DNA from: JBNKDD01 sp050288085
Lineage (GTDB): Bacteria; Chloroflexota; Anaerolineae; Aggregatilineales; UBA3940
Assembly (NCBI GenBank): GCA_050288085.1
Contig: JBNKDD010000280.1
Span: forward strand, 1-7,694
Reading direction: 5' to 3'
DNA length: 7,694 nt
The notes under the pieces were generated by a model, which did no database searches, had not been told where the DNA came from, and saw nothing but the letters and a program-made list of their open reading frames with translations. Made by a program: the position numbers and the translations under genes. Below, one piece after another: positions 1 through 5,855 of the stretch (positions are counted from its first letter, which is position 1; every line of letters begins with the position of its first letter).

Positions 1-1002
1 CGCTGTGGTTTACTGTTGATGCTGGTACTCGACCCCATGTTAGTGGGATGCAGCAGTGGTGAATGGACAGTAACCATGACACCCGTAGATACCAATGTCC
101 GGGGTTTTTCCCTCTCACCTGATGGAACCCTGATTGCTGCAAGCCATTCTTATGGAACCTACTATGAAGATATTGAAGTACTCATCTTCGGTGTTGAGCA
201 ACCTTTAGAGGAAAGTTTTTCCAGCCCTATATTCACCATAGATTACCCTGGTGTTGAACTGACCTGGTCGCCCGATGGGCAATATCTTGCTATAGGCGGC
301 CCGACTGGAGACATAGCGATATGGGATATGGATAGCGAAAGGATAATCCAGGAATACCGGGTTATTCCTAATGGTTTAGACCTCAGTTCTACTAATCCAA
401 GGCAGATTCTATGGCCTGAGCCAGGAGACCGCCTTCTGCCTATCTATCTTATTAACCTGCCATTAGTTGACCCATTCTCAGGCCAGGTTGTCAATACGCT
501 CGAAGAGACTGGTTCTGAATGGTTATGTGGCGCAGCCTGGACATCAGAAGGAAATTTTATTGCGGTAAGTACTATGGCTTTTGATAGCAAACTCAGGATT
601 TGGGATGATGATACGACAGAATTGCTGCATGTATTTGAATATAACCAAGAGATTCTATGTCCATTGGAATGGTCGCCTAGCGGGCAGAAATTGGTCTTTA
701 GACGTGGTGACGCATCAATAATGATGTGGGATGCTCAATCCGGTAATGCCCCCGAAGAACTGCTGCAGCTCGATAGACCAGCCTGGCGCATAGAATGGTC
801 GCCAGATGGCAAACTTATTGCTTTCGGATCATTGGGGGGAGTTCTGGTACTGTGGGATGTTGAACTGAATGAGGTGGTCTTCCAGGAAGATTTGAATTAC
901 CACCCTGATCATGCGATAAGCAGCCTTACTTGGCTGCCTGACTCGCGTACACTCATTACTGGCGGCGAGACTGTGGTCATTTGGAATATCACAGAACCCT
1001 AA
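1..1002 (+). CDS. WD40-like beta-propeller lipoprotein, 5'-truncated
   Basis: The frame is open from base 1, so the true start lies left of the window; the TTG at 16 and ATG at 19 fall inside what looks like a signal peptide. The first codons read RCGLLLMLVLDPMLVGC, a basic residue, a hydrophobic run and a lipobox (L-V-G-C, Cys codon at 49-51). This predicts signal peptidase II cleavage and lipid anchoring outside the cytoplasm. The Asp-Pro inside the hydrophobic run is slightly unusual. Counting from codon 16, seven blade motifs follow near residues 33 (LSPDG), 84 (WSPDG), 133 (WPEPGD), 175 (WTSEGN), 219 (WSPSG), 261 (WSPDG) and 306 (WLPDS). Several end in WD-like strands such as IAIWD, LRIWDDD, IMMWD and LVLWD. 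Seven repeats suit a closed seven-bladed propeller. No catalytic residues are apparent; such folds are usually binding scaffolds. The stop is TAA at 1000-1002. The specific role is unknown; the fold is fairly sure. Confidence 0.85.
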   Translation, partial: RCGLLLMLVLDPMLVGCSSGEWTVTMTPVDTNVRGFSLSPDGTLIAASHSYGTYYEDIEVLIFGVEQPLEESFSSPIFTIDYPGVELTWSPDGQYLAIGGPTGDIAIWDMDSERIIQEYRVIPNGLDLSSTNPRQILWPEPGDRLLPIYLINLPLVDPFSGQVVNTLEETGSEWLCGAAWTSEGNFIAVSTMAFDSKLRIWDDDTTELLHVFEYNQEILCPLEWSPSGQKLVFRRGDASIMMWDAQSGNAPEELLQLDRPAWRIEWSPDGKLIAFGSLGGVLVLWDVELNEVVFQEDLNYHPDHAISSLTWLPDSRTLITGGETVVIWNITEP

Positions 1003-1162
1003 ACTCACCGCTTGAATAGTCAGAAAACTTTGCCCCTAACTAATACCCATGACAATCCTACCGGTTAAACCATTACATTAGACCTGATAGCCAAAAATGC
1101 AGCTTTGATTCGTGGCGTTTTTCACAATCGATGGTAAACTTCCCGCGGCTTAAAGTTGAGGG

Positions 1163-1194
1163 GGGCGACATAGCTAGCTAGTCGCCCTTCTTTG
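1163..1194 (+). terminator. Terminator-like hairpin in the leader before the isomerase gene
   Basis: GGGCGAC (1163-1169) pairs perfectly with GTCGCCC (1181-1187) around an 11-nt loop, followed by the T-rich run TTCTTTG. The loop contains the self-complementary TAGCTAGCTA. It lies about 160 bp after the propeller gene's stop and about 54 bp before the isomerase start. It could end the upstream transcript, or act as an attenuator if the isomerase promoter lies before it. The broken T run makes it a moderate terminator. I found no convincing sigma70 promoter between it and the ATG. The rest of the 1003-1247 gap shows nothing recognisable apart from the weak repeat resemblance near 1136-1150. Confidence 0.55.
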
Positions 1195-1247
1195 TTGGTA
1201 ACGACTTTCATTGTCTAACGGAAACTAACATTACAAAGGAAAGAATT

Positions 1248-1832
1248 ATGCTGCAGCAAATTGACTATCCCAAAACGGTTCAGTTCGATTTTAGTGAAGG
1301 TCGGACCTCTTCCCCTGAGTATATTATTGAGCGACGCATCAGCGATATGGCAACCATGTTCGCAGATCAGGACGCGGCCATGCATGCTATCCAGAATGGT
1401 GATCGCGTGATTTATGAAGTTCTCGACAGCCCCTTTGAGACGAGCTGCTCCGATATGGCAATGGGCACTTCTCGCATCTTCCCTGGGTTGATCGGTGATG
1501 AATATCATATGACCAGGGGCCATCTCCACGAGGCAACGGATCAACCAGAGATTCTCATATGTATGCAGGGCAGCGGCTACCTGCTGCTTGAGACCCTCGA
1601 AGGCGAGTTCATCGCGCAGGAATGGGAACCGGGCACGATCACCCATATACCCCCAATGTGGATGCACCGCGTTGTCAACACCGGCCATGATATATTGGTC
1701 TACCTGGCAACCTTCCATACGGCGGCTGGTCGTCTTTACGAACCGGTGCTCGAAAAGGGATTCGCCAAGATTGTGGTTGAGCAGGATGGCAAGCCAGTGC
1801 TGGTCGACAATCCGCAGCGAGACAACAAATAG
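1248..1832 (+). CDS. pgi: Cupin-type glucose-6-phosphate isomerase (archaeal-type PGI)
   Basis: Predicted to interconvert glucose 6-phosphate and fructose 6-phosphate (EC 5.3.1.9) as a cytosolic, metal-dependent cupin, unrelated to the classical sugar-isomerase-domain PGI. The 194-residue length is close to the roughly 190 residues of the Pyrococcus enzyme. Cupin motif 1 is TRGHLHEATDQPE (residues 89-101) with a following GSGY turn; motif 2 is PPMWMHRVVNTG (135-146). Putative metal ligands His92, His94, Glu101 and His140 have the same 2/7/39 spacing as His88, His90, Glu97 and His136 reported for the Pyrococcus furiosus enzyme. The ATG at 1248 has a good ribosome site, AAAGGAAAG at 1235-1243. 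The gene appears monocistronic, between a hairpin upstream and a strong terminator downstream. This family is best known from archaea and is patchy in bacteria, so horizontal origin is possible. A related cupin sugar isomerase with another substrate is the main alternative. Confidence 0.85.
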   Translation: MLQQIDYPKTVQFDFSEGRTSSPEYIIERRISDMATMFADQDAAMHAIQNGDRVIYEVLDSPFETSCSDMAMGTSRIFPGLIGDEYHMTRGHLHEATDQPEILICMQGSGYLLLETLEGEFIAQEWEPGTITHIPPMWMHRVVNTGHDILVYLATFHTAAGRLYEPVLEKGFAKIVVEQDGKPVLVDNPQRDNK

Positions 1833-1862
1833 TTAATATCCAGCAACATCTCTTCTTTGTTT

Positions 1863-1898
1863 CAATCCCGGCTTTAGTGGTCGGGATTGTCTTTTTTT
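1863..1898 (+). terminator. Intrinsic terminator of the isomerase gene
   Basis: CAATCCCG (1863-1870) and CGGGATTG (1882-1889) form a perfect 8-bp stem with an 11-nt loop, followed at once by a T-rich tract (1890-1898, T-C-T7). It starts 31 bp after the isomerase stop. The left flank is T-rich on the plus strand, so it would not work efficiently for minus-strand transcripts. Confidence 0.9.
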
Positions 1899-1952
1899 CC
1901 CCCATCCCCAAAAAATAAGATAATGACTCAACTGTAGAAAGAGTAAACAACA

Positions 1953-1979
1953 AAGCCGCCGCGAATAAACTTCGCGGCT
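1953..1979. repeat. GC-rich palindromic repeat, full copy
   Basis: GCCGCGAA (1958-1965) and TTCGCGGC (1971-1978) form a perfect 8-bp stem around the loop TAAAC. The left part, AAGCCGCCGCGAATAAA (1953-1969), recurs exactly at 3987-4003, so this looks like a dispersed REP-like intergenic element. On the minus strand the hairpin is followed by GGCTTTGTTGTTT, a weak U tract, so it may also serve as the terminator of the MerR-family gene, whose stop lies about 115 bp upstream on that strand. Confidence 0.65.
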
Positions 1980-2051
1980 CCGAGTCTCAAAAACTAGTAG
2001 CTATCTGCTCTTCTCACTCTTTTTTCCCATGAGCCATCATCATTCCAGTGT

Positions 2052-2080
2052 AGGGACGCAGCATAGCACACTGCGCCCCT
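2052..2080 (-). repeat. Inverted repeat just after the MerR-family gene
   Basis: Ten-base arms at 2052-2061 (AGGGACGCAG) and 2071-2080 (CTGCGCCCCT) flank a 9-nt loop. On the plus strand one position is an A/C mismatch. In RNA from the minus strand the same position is a G-U wobble, so all ten pairs form. It begins 15 nt beyond the regulator's stop codon but lacks a U tract, which suggests a 3'-end stabilising hairpin or a REP-like element rather than a classical terminator. The 1833-2095 gap otherwise contains only the isomerase terminator and the repeat at 1953-1979. Confidence 0.55.
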
Positions 2081-2095
2081 CTGTGCCCGATGTTA

Positions 2096-2911
2096 TCAGG
2101 CTTTCACCACCGGGATTTGAATCTCGGTTAGATATTCTTCCGGGTTATCGGTGTCACCCGGGCCGCGCAGGTATACCTCGCGAGTAGCCCCATCGAGCCG
2201 GTAGTTCTTGTCTTCGATCCACTTCATGACAGCGGTGTACACTTCGCCAAAGCCCTCGTAAGGGCCTTTCATTACGCACGATGCCATCGTCTCTACGCCG
2301 GGAACTTCCCGCATGACAACCCCGGCTCCGTCAGGGACATCTGCGGCTATCGGGGCGATCACCTCGACATCCGCGTGCTGCTCTTTAAATTCGGGATCAT
2401 AGTAGACAATCACCGGCGGGGCGGTCGGCTGCCCACCGTTGGACATCACATGACCGTAGACATCAGAGAACATCTTAGACAAATGACCGTAATCAGGGAT
2501 GACCTTGCGCAGACAGGCGGCCCGAACCGGTTTCACTTCTTTGAGTACCACATCAAACTTCGACATATTTCCCTCCCGTTCGATCTGTCTCAGCCGTGAT
2601 TCGATGCGGGCTAACCGGGCTTCACCCTCCTGGATTTGCTGCTCGACTTCGGCCTGACGCAGCCGCAGCATCGCGCGTAGCTGCTCTGCTACCAGACCTT
2701 CATCCAGCAAGTGGCCGATCTGATCCAGTGAGAAACCCAGATCACGCAAAGCCAGGATGCGATTAAGACGGGGAAGCTGATCAACCGTATAGTAGCGATA
2801 GCCAGTCTCCGCGTCTACATAGTCAGGTTCCAGCAGCCCGATATCGGCATAGTAGCGCAGCTTTTTCACCGTCACATGGCTGAGTTTTGAAAAATCACCA
2901 ATCTTAAACAT
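2096..2911 (-). CDS. MerR-family regulator with GyrI-like effector domain (BmrR type)
   Basis: A DNA-binding, ligand-responsive transcription factor of 271 residues. The N-terminus is a MerR winged helix: FKIGDFSKLSHVTVKKLRYY (residues 2-21), then IGLLEPDYVDAETGYRYY (24-41). A coiled-coil dimerization helix runs over about 73-113. From about 118 to 270 lies a GyrI-like/AraC effector-binding domain with YYDPE (170-174), DVEV (181-184) and REVYLRGP (244-251); Glu183 or Glu245 are candidates for contacting cationic ligands, as acidic residues do in BmrR. The C-terminal half lacks a metal-binding cysteine cluster, which argues for an organic ligand. ATG at 2911 is preferred over the TTG at 2914 because GGAG (2919-2922) is well spaced from it. 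A MerR-type promoter directly upstream indicates autoregulation. No efflux gene is adjacent, so target and inducer are unknown. Confidence 0.92.
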   Translation of the reverse strand: MFKIGDFSKLSHVTVKKLRYYADIGLLEPDYVDAETGYRYYTVDQLPRLNRILALRDLGFSLDQIGHLLDEGLVAEQLRAMLRLRQAEVEQQIQEGEARLARIESRLRQIEREGNMSKFDVVLKEVKPVRAACLRKVIPDYGHLSKMFSDVYGHVMSNGGQPTAPPVIVYYDPEFKEQHADVEVIAPIAADVPDGAGVVMREVPGVETMASCVMKGPYEGFGEVYTAVMKWIEDKNYRLDGATREVYLRGPGDTDNPEEYLTEIQIPVVKA

Positions 2912-2946
2912 CAATTCACTCCGTGCACAGGTCGATTGATATTTTG

Positions 2947-2977
2947 ATTATGCACTCTCCAGTTGTGGGAGAGTCAA
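2947..2977 (-). promoter_or_regulatory. MerR-type 19-nt-spacer promoter with operator dyad
   Basis: Read on the minus strand, a -35 TTGACT (2977-2972) and a -10 CATAAT (2952-2947) are separated by exactly 19 nt. The spacer region carries the dyad ACTCTCC-N7-GGAGAGT (2954-2974, perfect 7-bp arms). Over-long 19-nt spacers with a central dyad are the signature of promoters that MerR-family proteins activate by DNA distortion, and the arm sequence resembles BmrR-type operators. Transcription would start near 2940, giving a leader of about 30 nt to the regulator's ATG, so the regulator very probably controls itself. Confidence 0.88.
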
Positions 2978-3000
2978 GAGGGAAATTCTCTGTCGAAGAA

Positions 3001-3330
3001 TCAGCGGTGGTCACCGCTTCCTTTTAAGCGACCACGGGCTTTGCGCCCGGCCAGTTTTTCGAGGTTGTGGCTGGCGATTTCGTCCAGGCTCAGGCCCAGT
3101 TCAGAGGCCAGGGCAGCGCAATACCACAAGACATCTCCAACCTCATCGGCGATCACCGACCGGGTTTCGTCGTCGATCTCTCCGTCCGTATCGCGGAAAA
3201 TCTTCTTCACCCGGTTGGCGACTTCACCGGCTTCACCGGCTAACCCCAGTGACGGGTACATCAGGCCGGGGCAGGTCTGGCGATAGATAGCGGTCGTTTC
3301 AGCTTGTTTTTGGTAGTCGTCAAAGTTCAT
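3001..3330 (-). CDS. MazG-like nucleotide pyrophosphohydrolase
   Basis: Predicted to hydrolyse nucleoside triphosphates, possibly non-canonical ones, to the monophosphate and pyrophosphate in the cytosol. It is a single all-alpha MazG-like domain of 109 residues, far shorter than the two-domain E. coli MazG and similar in size to stand-alone MazG-like or dCTPase-type proteins. The metal-binding signature is complete: GLAGEAGEV with Glu33 and Glu36, then DEVGDVLWY with Glu63 and Asp66 (E-x2-E-x26-E-x2-D). The C-terminus is basic (GRKARGRLKG). The ATG at 3330 is 5 nt from AAGGAG (3336-3341), while the ATG at 3333 is only 2 nt away, so 3330 is preferred. The stop lies 24 bp before the -35 of the MerR promoter, so read-through into the regulator is possible. 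Substrate preference cannot be read from sequence. Confidence 0.88.
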   Translation of the reverse strand: MNFDDYQKQAETTAIYRQTCPGLMYPSLGLAGEAGEVANRVKKIFRDTDGEIDDETRSVIADEVGDVLWYCAALASELGLSLDEIASHNLEKLAGRKARGRLKGSGDHR

Positions 3331-3398
3331 CATTTCTCCTTGTTCTTAAGAATATGGGCTATTGTAGCTCATGCCTCCAACATCATGCTTATTGATAC

Positions 3399-3427
3399 TT
3401 GACACCGTTCCCTGAATCCCCTATATT
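3399..3427 (+). promoter_or_regulatory. Near-consensus sigma70 promoter of the SRPBCC gene
   Basis: The -35 TTGACA (3399-3404) is consensus, the spacer is exactly 17 nt, and the -10 is TATATT (3422-3427). Initiation near 3434 would leave a leader of about 60 nt to the ATG at 3495. A small dyad, ATGCC-N5-GGCAT (3437-3451), sits at the expected start of transcription and could be an operator, though it is short. Confidence 0.8.
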
Positions 3428-3494
3428 CAACAGGGTATGCCAGCACGGCATCAATCTTTAGGGTTGGCGATCTACCTGATAATGGATAATGATC

Positions 3495-3941
3495 ATGAGT
3501 GTACAAATTCCGGCCTCAGATTCTGTGGTGAGGGTCAAACGTAGTTTCAATGCCCCAGGGCAGAAGGTCTTCCATGTCTGGACAACTCCCGAATATGTCC
3601 GGGAGTGGCTAGGTGGGCCGGATATTACGATGCATATTTTCGAAATGAGTGTGCAGGATAATGGTCATTACCGGATCGTGATGTATTCAAAAGATGGATC
3701 ACCGACGTTATTGAGCGGCACTTACCTGGAAGTACAACGTCCGAAAAAGTTGGTTTACACCTGGAATATGGAAGCCGGTGAGATCAAGACCGGCGAAACA
3801 CGTGTGACGGTTACATTCGATGAGGCAGGTGATTCTACCGAAGTCGAAGTTCTTCATGAACCATTTGACGATCAGGAGGTACGCAGTCTGCATGCCGCAG
3901 GCTGGATGTTGTACCTGAACACTATCTCAGGGATGCTATAA
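3495..3941 (+). CDS. SRPBCC / AHSA1-like ligand-binding fold protein
   Basis: A 148-residue single-domain cytosolic protein of the START/Bet v 1-like superfamily, AHSA1 (activator of Hsp90 ATPase homolog 1) branch. Diagnostic stretches are RSFNAPGQKVFHVWTTPEYV (residues 16-35), NGHYRIVMYSKDG (56-68), GTYLEVQRPKKLVYTW (75-90), ETRVTVTF (101-108) and a late GWMLYL (136-141). The fold forms a deep hydrophobic cavity; bacterial members have varied and mostly unproven roles, and the Hsp90 link should not be assumed. ATG at 3495 is chosen because GGA (3484-3486) lies 8 nt upstream; the in-frame ATG at 3489 would add two residues with worse spacing, and neither ribosome site is strong. It diverges from the MazG-like gene and has its own strong promoter. 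No clear terminator follows. Confidence 0.88.
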   Translation: MSVQIPASDSVVRVKRSFNAPGQKVFHVWTTPEYVREWLGGPDITMHIFEMSVQDNGHYRIVMYSKDGSPTLLSGTYLEVQRPKKLVYTWNMEAGEIKTGETRVTVTFDEAGDSTEVEVLHEPFDDQEVRSLHAAGWMLYLNTISGML

Positions 3942-3986
3942 CTACTATCTCGCTGCAAAGGGTCTAAGACCCGCCCCACGCACATT

Positions 3987-4003
3987 AAGCCGCCGCGAAT
4001 AAA
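3987..4003 (+). repeat. Half copy of the GC-rich palindromic repeat
   Basis: AAGCCGCCGCGAATAAA matches 1953-1969 at all 17 positions in the same orientation, but the second stem arm is absent and the sequence diverges right after the loop. It lies in the 178-bp gap between the SRPBCC gene and the histidine kinase gene. Confidence 0.65.
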
Positions 4004-4051
4004 TCAGATCTATGCCACCAAGATGAAATATACCCTTCTTTAGTTTTGTCT

Positions 4052-4080
4052 TTGCCAGATACTAATATGTCCTATAAAAT
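4052..4080 (+). promoter_or_regulatory. Putative sigma70 promoter of the histidine kinase cluster
   Basis: TTGCCA (4052-4057), a 17-nt spacer and TAAAAT (4075-4080) fit a sigma70 promoter with one or two departures from consensus in each element. Initiation near 4087 would give a leader of about 33 nt. It probably serves all three downstream plus-strand genes. Confidence 0.5.
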
Positions 4081-4119
4081 CAACTAATAACCTCTTTAGA
4101 AGAGTCGTGGAAGATCCTT

Positions 4120-5559
4120 ATGGCATCTGGTACAAAAACTCAAGAACAACGCATTCAACAATATATCGAGATTGTCGAACGACTCCAACGTCAAGACTTT
4201 GATAAAATCAGCGTACCGATTGGCTCATCAGATCAGGTTGGGCAGTTGGGGCTGGCATTGCAAGCGTTAGCTGATTCGCTCAAAGGCAGGTATTACCGGT
4301 CGCTAAAAATTGACCGGCTGGCATCCGATATCAACGCCGGGCTGTTGTTGGATGATATCCTCGAACGCGTCTATGATGAATTTCGAGGATTTATCCCCTA
4401 TGAGCGGATAGGCTTTGCCCTGGTCGAGGACGACGGGCGAACCGTCCGCGCCGTCTGGAATAAAAGTGTCCTCCCCAAAACCTATCTCAAAAGAGGATAT
4501 TCAGACTCCCTGGAAAACAGCAGCCTCCAGGAGATTATTGATACAGGCCGCCCGCGTATCATCAACGATCTGGAAGCCTACCTTAAAAACAAACCCGAAT
4601 CCAAATCAACCAGCTTGATAGTCAAGGAGGGGTTCCGGTCATCGCTCACCTGCCCGCTGATCATCAACGGCGTGCCGGTTGGATTTATCTTCTTCTCCAG
4701 CCAGGAAACAAACACCTACGGGAGCGAACATATTAATACCTTTTTGCGGATCGCCGGTCATCTCTCGGTGATTGTCGAGAAGGGGCGGCTGACAACCGAG
4801 CTCATGAATCAAAAGGAAGCGATCGAACAGCGCAACGAAGCCCTATCCCAATTAGATGCACAGAAAAATGCTTTTCTTGGTATGGCGGCTCACGATATGC
4901 GCAGCCCTTTGTCCATTATCAAGACGGTTATTTACTACCTGTCAGACTCTGAGGAAGATATATCTGAAGAACAGCACCGCACCCTGATGAAAGAAGTCGA
5001 AAACCAGACCGATCATATGCTGAATTTGATCGATGACCTGCTTGACGTGACGCAGATCGAATCTGGCACCCTCAACTTACATCTTGAATCGGTTGATGTG
5101 AAAGACTTTCTTGACAAGATCGTAACCCGCCACGAGCAGTTAGCCGCGCCAAAAGGCACCCGCATTGTATTGCTGCCTTTCGAAAACGGAATCATCATCT
5201 GTGATAGTGTTCGGATCAGCCAGGTGATGGATAATTTAATCTCCAACGCTGTGAAGTATTCTCCTCCCGGCAGCACAGTCTGGGTCAGTGTTGACTGCGT
5301 CGAAGAAGGTTGGCGGATCGGTGTCAGGGACGAAGGTCCCGGCTTGAGCGGAGATGATCGCCAGCATTTGTTCCGTTATTTCCAGAAGCTCTCGGCACGG
5401 CCTACCGGTGGTGAGAAAAGTACCGGCCTCGGCTTAGCGATCAGCCGCCGGATCGTGGAAGCACATGGTGGGCTGATCGGAGTTGACACCGAATTAGAAC
5501 GGGGCGCAACCTTCTGGTTTGTCTTACCCAATGAGCCGCCGGAGGCTGTAAAGACATAG
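4120..5559 (+). CDS. Soluble HAMP-GAF sensor histidine kinase, orphan
   Basis: A 479-residue sensor kinase that should autophosphorylate on His258. Residues 12-56 resemble a HAMP domain (DQVGQLGLALQALADSL). A GAF sensor domain spans about 66-220 (ILERVYDEFRGFIPYERIGF near its start, FRSSLTCPLIINGVPVGFIF near its end). A coiled linker covers 222-250. The HisKA H-box is FLGMAAHDMRSPLSII (252-267). The ATPase domain has an N-box (DNLISNAVKYS, 371-381), G1 (DEGPG, 404-408), F-box (LFRYFQ, 417-422) and G2 (TGLGLAIS, 435-442), all intact. There is no transmembrane segment, so it senses a cytosolic signal; the GAF ligand is unknown. GGAAG (4109-4113) lies 6 nt before the ATG. No response regulator or receiver domain occurs in the window, so the partner is elsewhere. 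The small winged-helix gene starts 17 bp after the stop. Confidence 0.93.
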   Translation: MASGTKTQEQRIQQYIEIVERLQRQDFDKISVPIGSSDQVGQLGLALQALADSLKGRYYRSLKIDRLASDINAGLLLDDILERVYDEFRGFIPYERIGFALVEDDGRTVRAVWNKSVLPKTYLKRGYSDSLENSSLQEIIDTGRPRIINDLEAYLKNKPESKSTSLIVKEGFRSSLTCPLIINGVPVGFIFFSSQETNTYGSEHINTFLRIAGHLSVIVEKGRLTTELMNQKEAIEQRNEALSQLDAQKNAFLGMAAHDMRSPLSIIKTVIYYLSDSEEDISEEQHRTLMKEVENQTDHMLNLIDDLLDVTQIESGTLNLHLESVDVKDFLDKIVTRHEQLAAPKGTRIVLLPFENGIIICDSVRISQVMDNLISNAVKYSPPGSTVWVSVDCVEEGWRIGVRDEGPGLSGDDRQHLFRYFQKLSARPTGGEKSTGLGLAISRRIVEAHGGLIGVDTELERGATFWFVLPNEPPEAVKT

Positions 5560-5576
5560 ATTGTCCGGGGGATAAA

Positions 5577-5807
5577 ATGAACCTGACTGCTGAACAAATT
5601 CAATTTTTACGGATTCTGTCCGATGGCAAGAAAAAGACCTATGTTCACGTCTCGCAGGGTTTCGGGCAGCCGATTACACCCATGTCACCAACCTTTACGA
5701 ATAACCTGGCAAAGCCGCTCCTCAAGGCCGGTTTGATCAAACGGGCCGGTGGCGGCTACAAAATCACCGATAAGGGCCGGGCCGCACTCCGTGATGCCGG
5801 GGGATAG
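5577..5807 (+). CDS. Small putative winged-helix DNA-binding protein
   Basis: A 76-residue protein of unknown function. The C-terminal half, NNLAKPLLKAGLIKRAGG (residues 42-59) followed by YKITDKGRAAL (61-71), has the recognition helix and beta-wing pattern of winged-helix domains such as MarR/PadR, where a GLI-R-GG-Y-T-KG-L arrangement is typical. The N-terminal helix (AEQIQFLRILSDGKKKTYV) may be the first helix of the fold. No receiver, cysteine cluster or membrane segment is seen. GGGGG (5567-5571) is 5 nt before the ATG, and the start is 17 bp after the kinase stop, so translation is very likely linked to the kinase transcript. It could be a local regulator of the cluster; that is inference. 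It is well below the size of typical stand-alone MarR proteins. The fold call is by pattern only. Confidence 0.75.
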   Translation: MNLTAEQIQFLRILSDGKKKTYVHVSQGFGQPITPMSPTFTNNLAKPLLKAGLIKRAGGGYKITDKGRAALRDAGG

Positions 5808-5855
5808 CTGCATTTCTGCACCACAATCATTGATACAATCTGTTGGGGGTATGCT

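Noticed and set aside
1003..1247. Riboswitch or small RNA in the gap before the isomerase gene
   Set aside because: Apart from one terminator-like hairpin I see no conserved riboswitch core or further convincing pairing.
1215..1718. Long minus-strand open frame opposite the isomerase gene
   Set aside because: It is antisense to a gene with clear cupin motifs, has no domain signal, and lacks a convincing ribosome site.
1675..1953. Minus-strand open frame across the isomerase 3' end and terminator
   Set aside because: It runs through a strong plus-strand terminator and its translation is low-complexity and unlike any family.
3960..3972. GGGTCT-A-AGACCC palindrome after the SRPBCC gene, considered as a terminator
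   Set aside because: The stem would be only about five pairs with a three-base loop, and no T tract follows.
5814..5839. Possible separate promoter for the ABC1 gene (TACAAT at 5834-5839)
   Set aside because: There is no acceptable -35 at 16-18 nt spacing, and initiation would leave a leader of only about 10 nt.
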